Assembly (NCBI GenBank): GCA_027484725.1
Contig: JAIXSK010000014.1
Coordinates: 1-64,000 of the forward strand
Length of the DNA stretch: 64,000 nt
Reading direction: 5' to 3'
Source of the DNA: Flavobacterium sp.
Lineage (GTDB): Bacteria; Bacteroidota; Bacteroidia; Flavobacteriales; Flavobacteriaceae
Numbering within the stretch: position 1 is the first letter of the stretch; each line of letters begins with the position of its first letter. This document shows positions 1 to 8,884 of this stretch, in pieces. Under the pieces are notes generated by a model that was not told the origin of the DNA, searched no databases, and saw only the letters and a list, made by a program, of their open reading frames with translations. A program made the position numbers and the translations under genes.

Positions 1-30
1 AAAAATTTAATGCTTCAACGAATACCAAAG

Positions 31-150
31 CCTGCGTGAGGGATGGCAGCGGCATCCTTTTGTGAAGCATGAACAAAAGATAGAGCGAACAGCCCGACGG
101 CGAGCGATTTCATTTTACCGCAAAACAAAACACAACGAGCCGGCACGCCC
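31..150. repeat. REP-like intergenic element upstream of thrS
   Basis: Intergenic sequence related to the elements near 23.8 and 36.0 kb: it shares the GCGAACAGCC core, a following GAC-rich stretch and the terminal CACGCCC. It has no coding potential that I trust. I recognise this as the kind of short repeat common between Flavobacterium genes; family membership is judged by eye only. Confidence 0.5.
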
Positions 151-184
151 AAAAAATGACTTATATATTTACGCTTATATAATA

Positions 185-214
185 TTGCACGTAAAGCCGA
201 ATCTGTTATATTTG
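185..214 (+). promoter_or_regulatory. thrS promoter (Bacteroidetes type)
   Basis: TTG at 185-187, a 19-bp spacer, then TATATTTG at 207-214, which fits the Bacteroidetes primary sigma factor consensus (TTTG and TAnnTTTG). Transcription would start near 220, leaving a short leader before the ATG at 238. Confidence 0.7.
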
Positions 215-237
215 CGCTGCATAAAATATTAGGATGA

Positions 238-2184
238 ATGATTAAGATTACACTACCCGACGGTTCGGTAAAAGAGTTTGCCTCTGGGGTGACTCCGATG
301 GAAGTTGCTAAAAGTATAAGTGAAGGTTTGGCCAGAAATGTAATTTCGGCTTCGTTTAATGGCACGACCGTTGAAACCGAAACTCCACTGACCACCGACG
401 GTTCGCTTGTATTGTATACGTGGAATGACCTCGACGGCAAAAAAGCGTTTTGGCATTCGACTTCGCACGTAATGGCGCAAGCGTTACAAGAAATGTATCC
501 GGGCATTAAATTGACCATCGGACCTGCTATTGAAAAAGGGTTTTATTACGATGTTGATTTTGGATCGCACACCATTAGCGATGCTGACTTTAAGAAAATT
601 GAAGACCGCGTTCTGGAAATTGCCCGTGAAAAACACGAATTTAAAATGCGCTCGGTGAGCAAAGCCGAAGCGCTGGCTATTTATAAAGACAATGAATATA
701 AAACAGAGCTCATCTCAAATTTAGAAGACGGAACGATTACGTTTTGTGATCACTCAAACTTTTTTGATTTGTGCCGCGGCGGACATATTCCGAATACAGG
801 CCTGATCAAAGCCATGAAGATTATGAGTGTGGCCGGAGCTTATTGGCGCGGTGATGAGAAGAACAAACAGCTGACCCGCGTGTATGGAATTTCGTTCCCG
901 AAACAAAAAGATTTGACCGATTACTTAGAATTGCTTGAAGAAGCCAAACGCCGCGACCACCGCAAATTGGGGAAAGAGTTGGAACTTTTTGCTTTTTCAT
1001 CAAGAGTGGGTCAAGGTTTACCTTTGTGGTTGCCCAAAGGCGCCGCTTTGCGCGAAAGATTGGAGCAGTTTTTAAAACGCGCTCAGAAAAAAGCCGGATA
1101 CGAACAGGTGGTTTCTCCGCACATTGGCCAGAAAGAATTGTATGTAACTTCAGGACATTACGCCAAATACGGAGCTGATAGTTTTCAGCCAATACACACC
1201 CCGGCCGAAGGTGAAGAGTTTTTGCTCAAGCCGATGAACTGTCCGCACCACTGCGAAATTTACAACAACAAACCTTGGTCATATAAAGATTTGCCGAAGC
1301 GCTATGCCGAATTCGGAACCGTATACCGATATGAGCAATCAGGCGAATTGCACGGACTAACACGTGTGCGCGGATTTACACAAGACGATGCGCATATTTT
1401 TTGTACGCCGGATCAGCTGGACGAAGAATTTAAAAAAGTAATTGACTTGGTCTTGTATGTTTTTGGATCGCTCGGATTTGAAAACTTTACGGCTCAAATT
1501 TCTTTGAGAGATCAAGAAAATCGAGATAAATACATCGGAAGCGATGAAAACTGGGAAAAAGCTGAAAACGCCATCATCAATGCTGCCCGCGATAAAAACC
1601 TCAATACAGTGGTGGAATATGGCGAAGCGGCTTTTTATGGACCAAAGCTTGATTTTATGGTTAAAGACGCGCTTGGTCGCAGCTGGCAATTGGGAACCAT
1701 TCAGGTAGATTACAACTTGCCGGAACGTTTTGAACTGACCTACAAAGGCTCTAACAACGAGCTGCACAGACCGGTGATGATTCACCGCGCTCCGTTTGGT
1801 TCAATGGAACGATTCATTGCTATTTTGTTGGAACACACCGCTGGTAACTTCCCGCTTTGGCTCATGCCTGAGCAAGCTATCATCTTGTGTTTGAGCGAGA
1901 AATATGAAAATTATGCGAAAAAAGTTTTGGAATTACTGGAAAATCACGAAATTCGCGCCCTAATTGACAATAGAAACGAAACCATTGGCAAAAAAATCCG
2001 AGATGCGGAAGTTCAGAAAATGCCATTTATGTTGATTGTTGGTGAAGAAGAAGAGAAAAACGGCACAGTATCTATTAGACGTCACGGCCAAGAAGGAAAA
2101 GGCAATATCACTACTACGGTAGACCAATTTGCCGCGATGGTTCAGGAAGAAATTGACAAAACATTAAAAGTATTTACAGTTTAA
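238..2184 (+). CDS. thrS: threonyl-tRNA synthetase
   Basis: Cytoplasmic enzyme that charges tRNA-Thr using ATP. The 648-residue length is normal. It carries the N-terminal TGS domain (about residues 1-60), the second additional/editing domain with a conserved HxxxH-like site (about 75-225), the class II catalytic core (MNCPHHC around residue 331, with zinc-binding Cys and His) and a C-terminal anticodon-binding domain. The start follows a well-formed promoter. A 3-codon ORF (ATG AAT GAT TAA) beginning at 234 overlaps the start in another frame. It heads the thrS-infC-rpmI-rplT order common in bacteria. Identification is secure. Confidence 0.97.
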   Translation: MIKITLPDGSVKEFASGVTPMEVAKSISEGLARNVISASFNGTTVETETPLTTDGSLVLYTWNDLDGKKAFWHSTSHVMAQALQEMYPGIKLTIGPAIEKGFYYDVDFGSHTISDADFKKIEDRVLEIAREKHEFKMRSVSKAEALAIYKDNEYKTELISNLEDGTITFCDHSNFFDLCRGGHIPNTGLIKAMKIMSVAGAYWRGDEKNKQLTRVYGISFPKQKDLTDYLELLEEAKRRDHRKLGKELELFAFSSRVGQGLPLWLPKGAALRERLEQFLKRAQKKAGYEQVVSPHIGQKELYVTSGHYAKYGADSFQPIHTPAEGEEFLLKPMNCPHHCEIYNNKPWSYKDLPKRYAEFGTVYRYEQSGELHGLTRVRGFTQDDAHIFCTPDQLDEEFKKVIDLVLYVFGSLGFENFTAQISLRDQENRDKYIGSDENWEKAENAIINAARDKNLNTVVEYGEAAFYGPKLDFMVKDALGRSWQLGTIQVDYNLPERFELTYKGSNNELHRPVMIHRAPFGSMERFIAILLEHTAGNFPLWLMPEQAIILCLSEKYENYAKKVLELLENHEIRALIDNRNETIGKKIRDAEVQKMPFMLIVGEEEEKNGTVSIRRHGQEGKGNITTTVDQFAAMVQEEIDKTLKVFTV

Positions 2185-2202
2185 CATTTAAATTTTAAAG
2201 TC

Positions 2203-2757
2203 ATAGCAATTAGAAACAACAGGGGTTATCAACCCAGAGTAGAAAAAAAAGACGCGCACAGAATTAACAATCTGATTCGTGTGCCCGAAGTACGTTTGGT
2301 GGGCGACAATGTAGAGCCAGGCGTGTATAAAACTTCTGAAGCACTCAAAATTGCCGATGAATTAGAATTGGATTTGGTTGAGATTTCACCCAACGCAGAA
2401 CCACCTGTATGCAAAATTATTGATTACAACAAGTTTGTATACATGCAGAAAAAGCGTGAAAAAGAACTCAAAGCCAAATCATCACAAATTGTGGTCAAAG
2501 AAATTCGTTTCGGACCGCAAACCGATGAGCACGACTACGAGTTTAAAAGAAAAAATGCTGAGAAATTCCTGAAAGACGGAGCCAAACTCAAAGCATTTGT
2601 ATTCTTTAAAGGGCGATCCATTATTTATAAAGAGCAAGGTCAGATTTTGCTTTTAAGATTGGCACAAGACCTAGAAGAATACGGAAAAGTAGAAGCGCTT
2701 CCGGTATTAGAAGGAAAGCGAATGATTATGTTCATCGCTCCGAAGAAGAAAAAGTAG
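2203..2757 (+). CDS. infC: translation initiation factor IF-3, non-canonical ATA start
   Basis: IF-3 binds the 30S subunit and enforces correct start codon and initiator tRNA selection. The conserved Flavobacterial N-terminus ([15 protein letters not shown], then [14 protein letters not shown]) is encoded in frame upstream of the first GTG at 2281, and the frame is open back to 2185 with no ATG, GTG or TTG at the right place. The best start is therefore ATA at 2203 (or ATT at 2209), giving about 184 residues. Use of AUU or similar codons is a known hallmark of infC and allows autoregulation, because IF-3 rejects its own start codon. Nineteen bases separate it from thrS, so co-transcription is likely. 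Confidence 0.9.
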   Translation: MAIRNNRGYQPRVEKKDAHRINNLIRVPEVRLVGDNVEPGVYKTSEALKIADELELDLVEISPNAEPPVCKIIDYNKFVYMQKKREKELKAKSSQIVVKEIRFGPQTDEHDYEFKRKNAEKFLKDGAKLKAFVFFKGRSIIYKEQGQILLLRLAQDLEEYGKVEALPVLEGKRMIMFIAPKKKK

Positions 2758-2801
2758 TGGCTGAACATCGGGTAAACAGAAATTCTAAGAATACACTGCT
2801 G

Positions 2802-2848
2802 CCCTAGCCCGGATGGGAGCAAGCTACCTTGTAGCGCGGACAGCCGGA
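2802..2848 (+). repeat. REP-like element, family shared with 5945-5995
   Basis: A CTAGCCC.GATGGGAGC start, a central AGCTACC..GTAGCGCGGACAGC and a GG end match the element at 5945-5995 in opposite orientation, with a handful of differences. It lies in the infC-rpmI gap and contains imperfect inverted repeats. Confidence 0.6.
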
Positions 2849-2874
2849 TCAAGCTTCAAAAAATAAAAGAAAAA

Positions 2875-2904
2875 CCAAAGGCACAGGCAACTGATGCCTT
2901 TTGG
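2875..2904 (+). other. hairpin in infC-rpmI spacer
   Basis: CCAAAGGCA pairs with TGCCTTTTGG (one bulged T) around an 11-base loop. No T-run follows, so it is not a classical terminator. It may be part of a ribosomal-protein leader, a processing site or a weak attenuator; nothing in the sequence decides. Confidence 0.4.
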
Positions 2905-2956
2905 CTTCTGAAATAGAAAGTAAATAAGTAAGTATAAATCAAAAACTCAGGAAGAA

Positions 2957-3154
2957 ATGCCTAAAATGAAAACGAAATCCAGCGCCAAAAAACGCTTTAA
3001 AGTGACCGGTTCTGGTAAAATCAAAAGAAAGCACGCTTTCAAAAGTCACATTTTGACTAAAAAATCAAAAAAACGCAAATTAGCGTTGACACACGCAGCT
3101 CTTGTTCACCCAAGTGATGAGCGCAGCGTTAAAGAACAATTGAGAATCGTTTAA
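2957..3154 (+). CDS. rpmI: 50S ribosomal protein L35
   Basis: Small basic large-subunit protein of 65 residues, the usual length. It starts [15 protein letters not shown] and contains the [12 protein letters not shown] segment typical of L35. It lies between infC and rplT as in most bacteria. ATG start; no Shine-Dalgarno is expected in this phylum. Confidence 0.96.
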   Translation: MPKMKTKSSAKKRFKVTGSGKIKRKHAFKSHILTKKSKKRKLALTHAALVHPSDERSVKEQLRIV

Positions 3155-3200
3155 TCGATATATCGTTCTTTAGGTTAAAAAATTATTTAATAACCTTGGA

Positions 3201-3245
3201 GTATGGCCCACAAGTTCCCTTGATTCAATTCGGGACGCCTGCTAC
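3201..3245 (+). promoter_or_regulatory. structured RNA in rpmI-rplT spacer, possible L20 autoregulatory site
   Basis: The 108-base spacer holds a GC-rich fold in AT-rich surroundings. GTA (3201-3203) pairs with TAC (3243-3245), GGC (3205-3207) with GCC (3237-3239), and GTTCC (3214-3218) with GGGAC (3232-3236). L20 is known to repress its own operon through RNA mimics of its rRNA site in other phyla. That this element does so here is inference from position and fold. Confidence 0.4.
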
Positions 3246-3262
3246 AAAAAAATCACAAAATT

Positions 3263-3607
3263 ATGCCTAGATCAGTAAATTCAGTTGCTAAAAGAGCAAG
3301 AAGAAAAAAGATTATGAAGCAAGCCAAAGGTTTCTTTGGCCGCAGAAAAAACGTTTGGACAGTAGCCAAAAATGCTGTTGAGAAAGCGATGCAATACGCT
3401 TACCGCGACAGAAAACAAAACAAAAGAAACTTCCGCGCTTTGTGGATTCAGCGTATCAACGCCGGAGCTCGCTTGGAAGGAATGAGCTACTCTCAGTTCA
3501 TCGGTAAATTAAAAGCAAACAACATTGAACTTAACCGTAAAGTTTTGGCTGATTTGGCCATGAACCACCCGGAAGCTTTTAAAGCCATTTTGAACAAAGT
3601 AAAATAA
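3263..3607 (+). CDS. rplT: 50S ribosomal protein L20
   Basis: Early-assembling 23S rRNA-binding protein, 114 residues. It begins [16 protein letters not shown] and contains the [12 protein letters not shown] stretch and the [17 protein letters not shown]-terminal region diagnostic of L20. It is the last gene of the thrS-infC-rpmI-rplT group and is followed by a strong terminator. Confidence 0.97.
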   Translation: MPRSVNSVAKRARRKKIMKQAKGFFGRRKNVWTVAKNAVEKAMQYAYRDRKQNKRNFRALWIQRINAGARLEGMSYSQFIGKLKANNIELNRKVLADLAMNHPEAFKAILNKVK

Positions 3608-3645
3608 ACGTTTTATCAACCCGATTTTTACTTACTTATATAAAG

Positions 3646-3674
3646 AAGCCTCACTGAAAAGTGGGGCTTTTTTA
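3646..3674 (+). terminator. Rho-independent terminator after rplT
   Basis: AAGCCTCACT pairs with AGTGGGGCTT around GAAA, followed by six T residues. Confidence 0.85.
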
Positions 3675-3676
3675 TT

Positions 3677-3825
3677 GAGTACCTGAGAACATGAGTGCCT
3701 GAGATACTGAGAAAATGAATTTTTTCTTTTAAGATTTTTAAGTGCATTGTATTCATCGAAAATCTATGATTTATCAACAGTTTCTTTCTTTTCTCAGGTA
3801 CTCAGTATCTCAGCAGCTCAGCAAC
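3677..3825. repeat. inverted pair of CTGAG-rich repeats in a geneless gap
   Basis: The 458-base gap after rplT contains no convincing gene. GAGTACCTGAG, TGCCTGAG and ATACTGAG (3677-3713) recur inverted at 3793-3825 as CTCAGGTACTCAG, TATCTCAG and CAGCTCAG. The arms share CTGAGATACTGAG and its complement. The units have a period of roughly 8-9 bases, so this resembles a low-complexity repeat folded on itself rather than an insertion element. Function unknown. Confidence 0.5.
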
Positions 3826-3982
3826 TTAAAATACGTAAAACATCGTATAGCAAAACACACTCAGACACCGTTTCTTTACCACAGGAAATAACTCGCTGGA
3901 GTGGGTGGTTTACAAACAGCCGTTTTTCCTGAAACATTAAAACAAACGTTCGGAGCATCAACCGTAAAGAGATGAAAAAGAA

Positions 3983-4012
3983 AACCCCGACCAAAAAGTC
4001 GGGGTTCTTTAT
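3983..4012. terminator. hairpin terminator
   Basis: AACCCCGAC and GTCGGGGTT flank a 6-base A-rich loop, with T-rich sequence after the stem on the + strand and A-rich sequence before it. No + strand gene clearly ends here; it may serve the convergent peptidase gene at 4066 on the - strand. Confidence 0.6.
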
Positions 4013-4023
4013 TTATAATTTTA

Positions 4024-4054
4024 GACCTACAAGGTTTTGAAAACCTCGCAGGTC
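4024..4054. repeat. palindromic intergenic element (GACCTACAAGG type)
   Basis: GACCTACAAGGTTTT and AAAACCTCGCAGGTC form a near-perfect inverted repeat just downstream of the isoaspartyl peptidase gene. I recall near-identical palindromes as frequent intergenic elements in Flavobacteria; no other copy was found in this window. Confidence 0.5.
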
Positions 4055-4065
4055 AATAAACCGGT

Positions 4066-4917
4066 CTATCCAAAAACTTCTTCATGAACGCCATCAAAAC
4101 TTGCAAACACCATACTCGGATGCGAATCTTGGTGATACATATTTCCGTTTTTATCTATAGCAATCGCGCCGGCAAAACCGTCAAATGGCGTGAGCTCGGC
4201 AAAGGTTTTATCAAAAGCTTGTGCCAGTGAAAAACCATCGGTAACACGCGTGACAATTTTGGCTGCCACGGCACCGCTTACAATGTCTTCGCCCACACCG
4301 GTCAAACTCACACCACAAAATTCGTTGCAATAATTTCCGGCCACTGTGGCTGAATCTGAAACGCGCCCAACAATTTCAAAACCTTTTCCACCGGTCGAGG
4401 TGGCTACTGCGATTCTGCCTTGTGCATCCAACGCCACACAACCCACCGTACCCACGCCAGTTCCCGCCAATTTGGCTTCATATTCGGCGCGTCGTTGCGG
4501 AATTTCAGTCGAAAATTTTTCAAAACCATGAGTTCGTGCAAAATGGGTAGCACCTTCACCGCTGAGAATTCGATCATCCACTTCCAGGAGCTTTTGCGCC
4601 ACTTGAATCGGGTTTTTTACCTCCTCAATATTGATGACGCCGCTCATTTTCATCGAAACGCAGTCCATGAGTGAAGCGCTCATTCTGATTTTGCCATCGC
4701 TTTGAATTTGCGAACCAATGCCGGCATTAAACAAAGCATCATCTTCTAAAAGCGAAACCGCATACACCACCGCTTCCAGAGCCGAATGCGATTGCAAATA
4801 AGCATGTGATTCTTTTGCAATACGCAATAAAGCTTGCTGCTTGGCTACTTTGGTTTCGTGGTTGGTGGATGATTCTGAGAAAAATCCGCCGTGAATGATG
4901 ATTCGTGTATTATTCAT
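4066..4917 (-). CDS. iaaA: isoaspartyl peptidase / L-asparaginase (plant-type Ntn hydrolase)
   Basis: Hydrolyses beta-aspartyl dipeptides, and often asparagine. In this neighbourhood the likely substrate is beta-Asp-Arg released from cyanophycin. The protein starts at the internal ATG (MNNTRIIIHGGFF), which is where family members begin; an in-frame ATG 24 bases upstream is less likely. Autocatalytic cleavage should occur before Thr157 in GTGVGTVG, giving alpha and beta subunits, followed by the conserved STGG segment. It has 283 residues, no signal peptide, and is therefore cytoplasmic. It lies 73 bases downstream of cyanophycinase on the same strand, so probably in one operon. Confidence 0.92.
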   Translation of the reverse strand: MNNTRIIIHGGFFSESSTNHETKVAKQQALLRIAKESHAYLQSHSALEAVVYAVSLLEDDALFNAGIGSQIQSDGKIRMSASLMDCVSMKMSGVINIEEVKNPIQVAQKLLEVDDRILSGEGATHFARTHGFEKFSTEIPQRRAEYEAKLAGTGVGTVGCVALDAQGRIAVATSTGGKGFEIVGRVSDSATVAGNYCNEFCGVSLTGVGEDIVSGAVAAKIVTRVTDGFSLAQAFDKTFAELTPFDGFAGAIAIDKNGNMYHQDSHPSMVFASFDGVHEEVFG

Positions 4918-4990
4918 TTTAGCTGTATGAAAAAATTCCAATTTAAATAAACTAAATTGGAATTTGAATTTTAAAAGAATAGAATTTTTA

Positions 4991-5863
4991 CTAAACGTAT
5001 TGAGACGACTTAATGGTCATCTTAAAAGTATCCAAATCAAAAGTATCGTTCTTGCTCATGACATGCGTGACCAAATGGTTGATGGATATCGGCTGACCCA
5101 ATTCAACTTGCGTCAAATTCGTATCTTTTACCTCACGCCCGTCTACCAAAATCACCAAGCCCGATCCAATGGCTTCCATTTGTTTTCCGTTGGCAATAAA
5201 CAAACCTGTATCTTCGCCCAAGCCAATACCCAAAACTTTCGGATTGCCGACCACCGCTTGAAACAAACGACCAATACGGCCCCGCTGCACAAAATGCGTA
5301 TCAATGACCACATCGTCAATAAGCCCCAAACCTGAAGTAATCTTGACTTCGCCTTTGAGCAAAGCCTCACTGCTGCTGCCTTGATAAATCATATTGTTTG
5401 AGGCGGCCGCGGCACCCGCCGAAGTTCCGGCATAAATAAACGGTTCATTGCGGTATTTGTCCAGCAACATATCGTGAAACGGAGTTCCGCCCAAAATCGA
5501 AGACAAGCGCAATTGGTCTCCACCGGTAAACATCACTACATCGGCTTTTTTCAAACGATCCAAAATCTCCTCCTCCATCGCCTGCTCACGGCGCTCAATA
5601 TGCAAAACATCCACGTTGTTTGCGCCTAAGTAATTAAAAGCTTTGACGTATTCAGGGCCAATCTCTCTCGGAATTTTTGAAGCCGTAGTAATCACTTCAA
5701 TCCGAGATCTTTCATGATGCAAAGATTCTTTGATGATGCGTTTTAAAATACCTTCCTCAAAGAAGTTCAAATTTTTAGGGGCATTCACGTCCAAATCAGT
5801 CTCAGTAAAACTGCCTTTATCAACCGCCCCCCCAATAATAATCAGTTTTCCGTGTATTTTCAT
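4991..5863 (-). CDS. cphB: cyanophycinase (peptidase S51)
   Basis: Serine exopeptidase that trims the storage polymer cyanophycin (multi-L-arginyl-poly-L-aspartate) to beta-Asp-Arg dipeptides. 290 residues. The N-terminal GKLIIIGGAVDKG, the MFTGGDQLRL segment and the nucleophile elbow GTSAGAAA (Ser148) are typical of S51. It lacks a signal peptide, so it acts inside the cell, unlike secreted cyanophycinases used to scavenge the polymer. It is divergent from cphA, which fits turnover of an internally made polymer. Confidence 0.93.
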   Translation of the reverse strand: MKIHGKLIIIGGAVDKGSFTETDLDVNAPKNLNFFEEGILKRIIKESLHHERSRIEVITTASKIPREIGPEYVKAFNYLGANNVDVLHIERREQAMEEEILDRLKKADVVMFTGGDQLRLSSILGGTPFHDMLLDKYRNEPFIYAGTSAGAAAASNNMIYQGSSSEALLKGEVKITSGLGLIDDVVIDTHFVQRGRIGRLFQAVVGNPKVLGIGLGEDTGLFIANGKQMEAIGSGLVILVDGREVKDTNLTQVELGQPISINHLVTHVMSKNDTFDLDTFKMTIKSSQYV

Positions 5864-5944
5864 GCGGTAAAAATAACCATTTCATCCAATTGCGCAAACG
5901 TTTTTTCTGGTTTTGCAGCGCAATCTTTTCAGGGCTCATTGAGG

Positions 5945-5995
5945 TTGCAGCCCGCTGTCCGCGCTACGCGGTAGCTAGCTCCCATCGGGGCTAAA
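5945..5995 (-). repeat. REP-like element between cphB and cphA
   Basis: Inverted copy of the element at 2802-2848: CCGCTGTCCGCGCTAC, then GGTAGCTAGCTCCCATC and GGGGCTA. It occupies the divergent cphB/cphA intergenic region (301 bases). The rest of that region is AT-rich and should hold both promoters, but I saw no full consensus match. Confidence 0.6.
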
Positions 5996-6164
5996 GGCCT
6001 ACATAGCGTTTTCAAAGAACACAAAAAAATTGCTCAAATTATTGAATTTCAACTCAATATTGATAAAGTGTGTTTTTTTCACAATATCATTTAAAAACCA
6101 AAACAATAATTTCCTATTTTTAACAAATTCGTTATAAAAATTCATCCATCAAGACATTCATTCT

Positions 6165-8786
6165 ATGAAAATTGAAAAAATACAAGCCCTGCGCGGACCC
6201 AATATTTGGAGCGTCCAACGCAAAAAACTCATCCAAATGCGCCTCGACCTCGAGGATATGGAACAAAAACCCACCAACAAAATTCCAGGATTCCGCGAGC
6301 GCATTGAGGCCATGTTTCCTACCATGATTGAACATCGCTGTTCCGAAGGCACCCGTGGTGGATTCTTTTCCCGCATTGACCGCGGCACCTGGATGGGGCA
6401 CGTTATTGAACACATTGCCCTTGAAATACAAACCCTCGCCGGCATGGAAACCGGTTTTGGACGCACGCGTGAAACCAAAACACCGGGCGTTTACAACGTT
6501 GTTTTTAGCTATGTTGAAGAAAGTGTGGGCATGTTTGCCGCCGAATCATCGGTGCGCATTGCCGAAGCACTTATTGCCGGAACCGAATATGACGTTCAAG
6601 CCGATATTCAAAAAATGCGTGAAATTCGCGAACGCGTCAGACTCGGACCTTCAACCGGCAGTATTGTTGACGAAGCCGTAGCGCGTGATATTCCATGGAT
6701 TCGCCTCGGTACCAACTCGCTTGTACAATTGGGTTATGGCGTCAACCAAATGCGTTTTCAAGCCACCATCACTTGCAAAACCAGCAACATCGCTGTTGAT
6801 ATTGCTTGTAATAAAGAAGAAACCAAACGCATGCTCGACATGGCTTCTATTCCGGTGGCTAGCGGTGGCATCTGCGTAGATGAAGAAGATTTAGAAAACG
6901 TCATCAAAAAAATTGGTTTCCCCATTGTGATCAAACCACTCGATGGCAACCACGGAAAAGGCGCATCCATCAATGTCAAAAACATGGACGATGCCAAAGC
7001 CGGATTGGCCCACGCCAAAAACTATAGCCGCCGGGTGATTGTTGAAAAATTCATCACCGGATTTGACTTCCGCGTTTTGGTAATTGACAACAAACTGGTG
7101 GCTGCTGCTTTGCGCGAACCCGCCCATGTTAAAGGCGACGGAACGCATTCTATTCAGCAACTCATTGACGAAACCAACAAAGATCCGCGCCGTGGTTATG
7201 GGCACGAAAACGTATTGACTGAAATTTCAGTAGATCGCGACACAACAGATTTACTCACCAAAAAAGGTTACACACTTGAAACGATTCCGGCCAAAAATGA
7301 AATTGTCTATCTCAAATCAACCGCCAACCTCAGCACCGGCGGAACTTCGGTAGATGTTACCGATATGATGCACCCAGAAAATATTTTCTTGTGCGAGCGC
7401 ATCTCTCGGGTGATTGGTTTAGACATTTGCGGTATTGACATCATGGCGCCCAACCTTACTCAGCCACTCAAAGAAAATGGAGGTTGTATATTAGAAGTCA
7501 ATGCGGCTCCGGGTTTCCGTATGCACTTAGCTCCTTCTGAAGGATTACCCAGAAACGTGGCGGCTCCGGTCATTGATATGTTGTATCCGCCCGGAAAACC
7601 AAGTCGTATTCCGATCATGGCGGTTACCGGAACCAACGGAAAAACAACCACCACACGCCTTTTGGCACACATCGTAAAAAACAACGGTTATCGCGTTGGG
7701 TTCACCACTTCAGATGGTATTTATGTACAAAACCATATGATGGAAAAAGGCGATACCACCGGACCGGTTTCGGCTGAATACATCCTCAAAGACCCAACTG
7801 TAGAATTTGCGGTTCTTGAAACGGCTCGCGGAGGAATTTTGCGCGCCGGTTTGGGCTTTAGTCGTTGCGATATTGCCATTATTACCAATATTCAAGAAGA
7901 CCATCTGGGACTAAGTGATATTCACACTTTAGATGATTTGGCGCGCGTCAAAAGTACCGTGGTCAAAAGCGTCAAAAAAGACGGCTGGGCTATTTTGAAT
8001 GCTGAAGATGAACAATGTGTAAAAATTGGGCAAGAACTCAGTTGTCAAGTGGCTTATTTTGCGATGGATGAAGAAAATCCACTCGTCAAAAAAATGTGTA
8101 AAGAAGGTAAAATTGTCTGTGTTTATGAAAACGGTTTCATCACCGTCAAAAAAGGCGAATGGAAAATCCGCATTGAACGCGCCACACACATTCCGCTTAC
8201 TTTGGGCGGAAAAGCGCGATTCATGATTGCCAATGTTTTGGCCGCCACATTGGCTAGTTATCTTTGGGGCTTTAAAACCGAAGACATTAGTTTATCCTTG
8301 CAAACCTTTATTCCGGGCGCAGCACAGACTCCGGGTAGAATGAATATTTTTGAGTTTAAAAAATTCAAAGTGATGATTGACTTTGCGCATAATCCTGCCG
8401 GATATCGCGGTATTGAAGATTATTTGAGCAATGTTGAAGCCCACAAAAAAATCGGTATCATTGCCGGAGTGGGCGACCGCAGAGACGAAGATATTAAAGA
8501 ATGCGCCAAGATTGCCGGTCGTATGTTTGACCACATCATCATCCGTCAAGAAAAACACTTGCGCGGACGTACTGAAGAGGAAATCATCAACTTGATTTTA
8601 GAAGGTATTGCCGAGTCAGGGCGCAACATTACCCATGAGATTATTACCAAAGAAGTTGAGGCCATTAAACACGCCATCAGTGTGGCTGAAGAAGGCACTT
8701 TTATTACAGCACTCAGCGATGTAGTGACCAATGCCATAGAAATTGTGCAAGAATATCTTGATAAAGAAAACGAACTCGGAAGCTAA
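6165..8786 (+). CDS. cphA: cyanophycin synthetase
   Basis: ATP-dependent ligase that makes cyanophycin by adding Asp to the backbone and Arg to each side chain. The 873-residue length matches the family. It has an N-terminal domain (about 1-160), an ATP-grasp domain (about 215-470, with FPIVIKPLDGNHGKG) that forms the Asp-Asp bond, and a Mur-ligase-like domain with the P-loop GTNGKTTTTRL near residue 487, followed by the Mur C-terminal region. Divergent from the degradation genes cphB and iaaA, it completes a synthesis-and-recycling set for nitrogen storage. Confidence 0.96.
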   Translation: MKIEKIQALRGPNIWSVQRKKLIQMRLDLEDMEQKPTNKIPGFRERIEAMFPTMIEHRCSEGTRGGFFSRIDRGTWMGHVIEHIALEIQTLAGMETGFGRTRETKTPGVYNVVFSYVEESVGMFAAESSVRIAEALIAGTEYDVQADIQKMREIRERVRLGPSTGSIVDEAVARDIPWIRLGTNSLVQLGYGVNQMRFQATITCKTSNIAVDIACNKEETKRMLDMASIPVASGGICVDEEDLENVIKKIGFPIVIKPLDGNHGKGASINVKNMDDAKAGLAHAKNYSRRVIVEKFITGFDFRVLVIDNKLVAAALREPAHVKGDGTHSIQQLIDETNKDPRRGYGHENVLTEISVDRDTTDLLTKKGYTLETIPAKNEIVYLKSTANLSTGGTSVDVTDMMHPENIFLCERISRVIGLDICGIDIMAPNLTQPLKENGGCILEVNAAPGFRMHLAPSEGLPRNVAAPVIDMLYPPGKPSRIPIMAVTGTNGKTTTTRLLAHIVKNNGYRVGFTTSDGIYVQNHMMEKGDTTGPVSAEYILKDPTVEFAVLETARGGILRAGLGFSRCDIAIITNIQEDHLGLSDIHTLDDLARVKSTVVKSVKKDGWAILNAEDEQCVKIGQELSCQVAYFAMDEENPLVKKMCKEGKIVCVYENGFITVKKGEWKIRIERATHIPLTLGGKARFMIANVLAATLASYLWGFKTEDISLSLQTFIPGAAQTPGRMNIFEFKKFKVMIDFAHNPAGYRGIEDYLSNVEAHKKIGIIAGVGDRRDEDIKECAKIAGRMFDHIIIRQEKHLRGRTEEEIINLILEGIAESGRNITHEIITKEVEAIKHAISVAEEGTFITALSDVVTNAIEIVQEYLDKENELGS

Positions 8787-8807
8787 TAATAGCGAACATC
8801 TTGTAAC

Positions 8808-8853
8808 AAAAGGATAATGATTACAGACCAAAGGCTGTGCGTTATCCTTTTTT
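8808..8853 (+). terminator. terminator after cphA
   Basis: AAAAGGATAA pairs with TTATCCTTTT across a 24-base loop, followed by T residues. The stem covers an in-frame alternative upstream start for the next gene, which argues for the downstream start at 8885. Confidence 0.7.
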
Positions 8854-8884
8854 ATATTTTTGTTTCATCTGTAAAACTCATTTT

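Noticed and set aside
15-518. 167-codon - strand ORF over the thrS start
   Set aside because: It lies antisense to the conserved N-terminus of thrS and its promoter; no recognisable protein features.
3747-3932. 61-codon + strand ORF in the gap after rplT
   Set aside because: It spans the CTGAG repeats and shows no motif; random.
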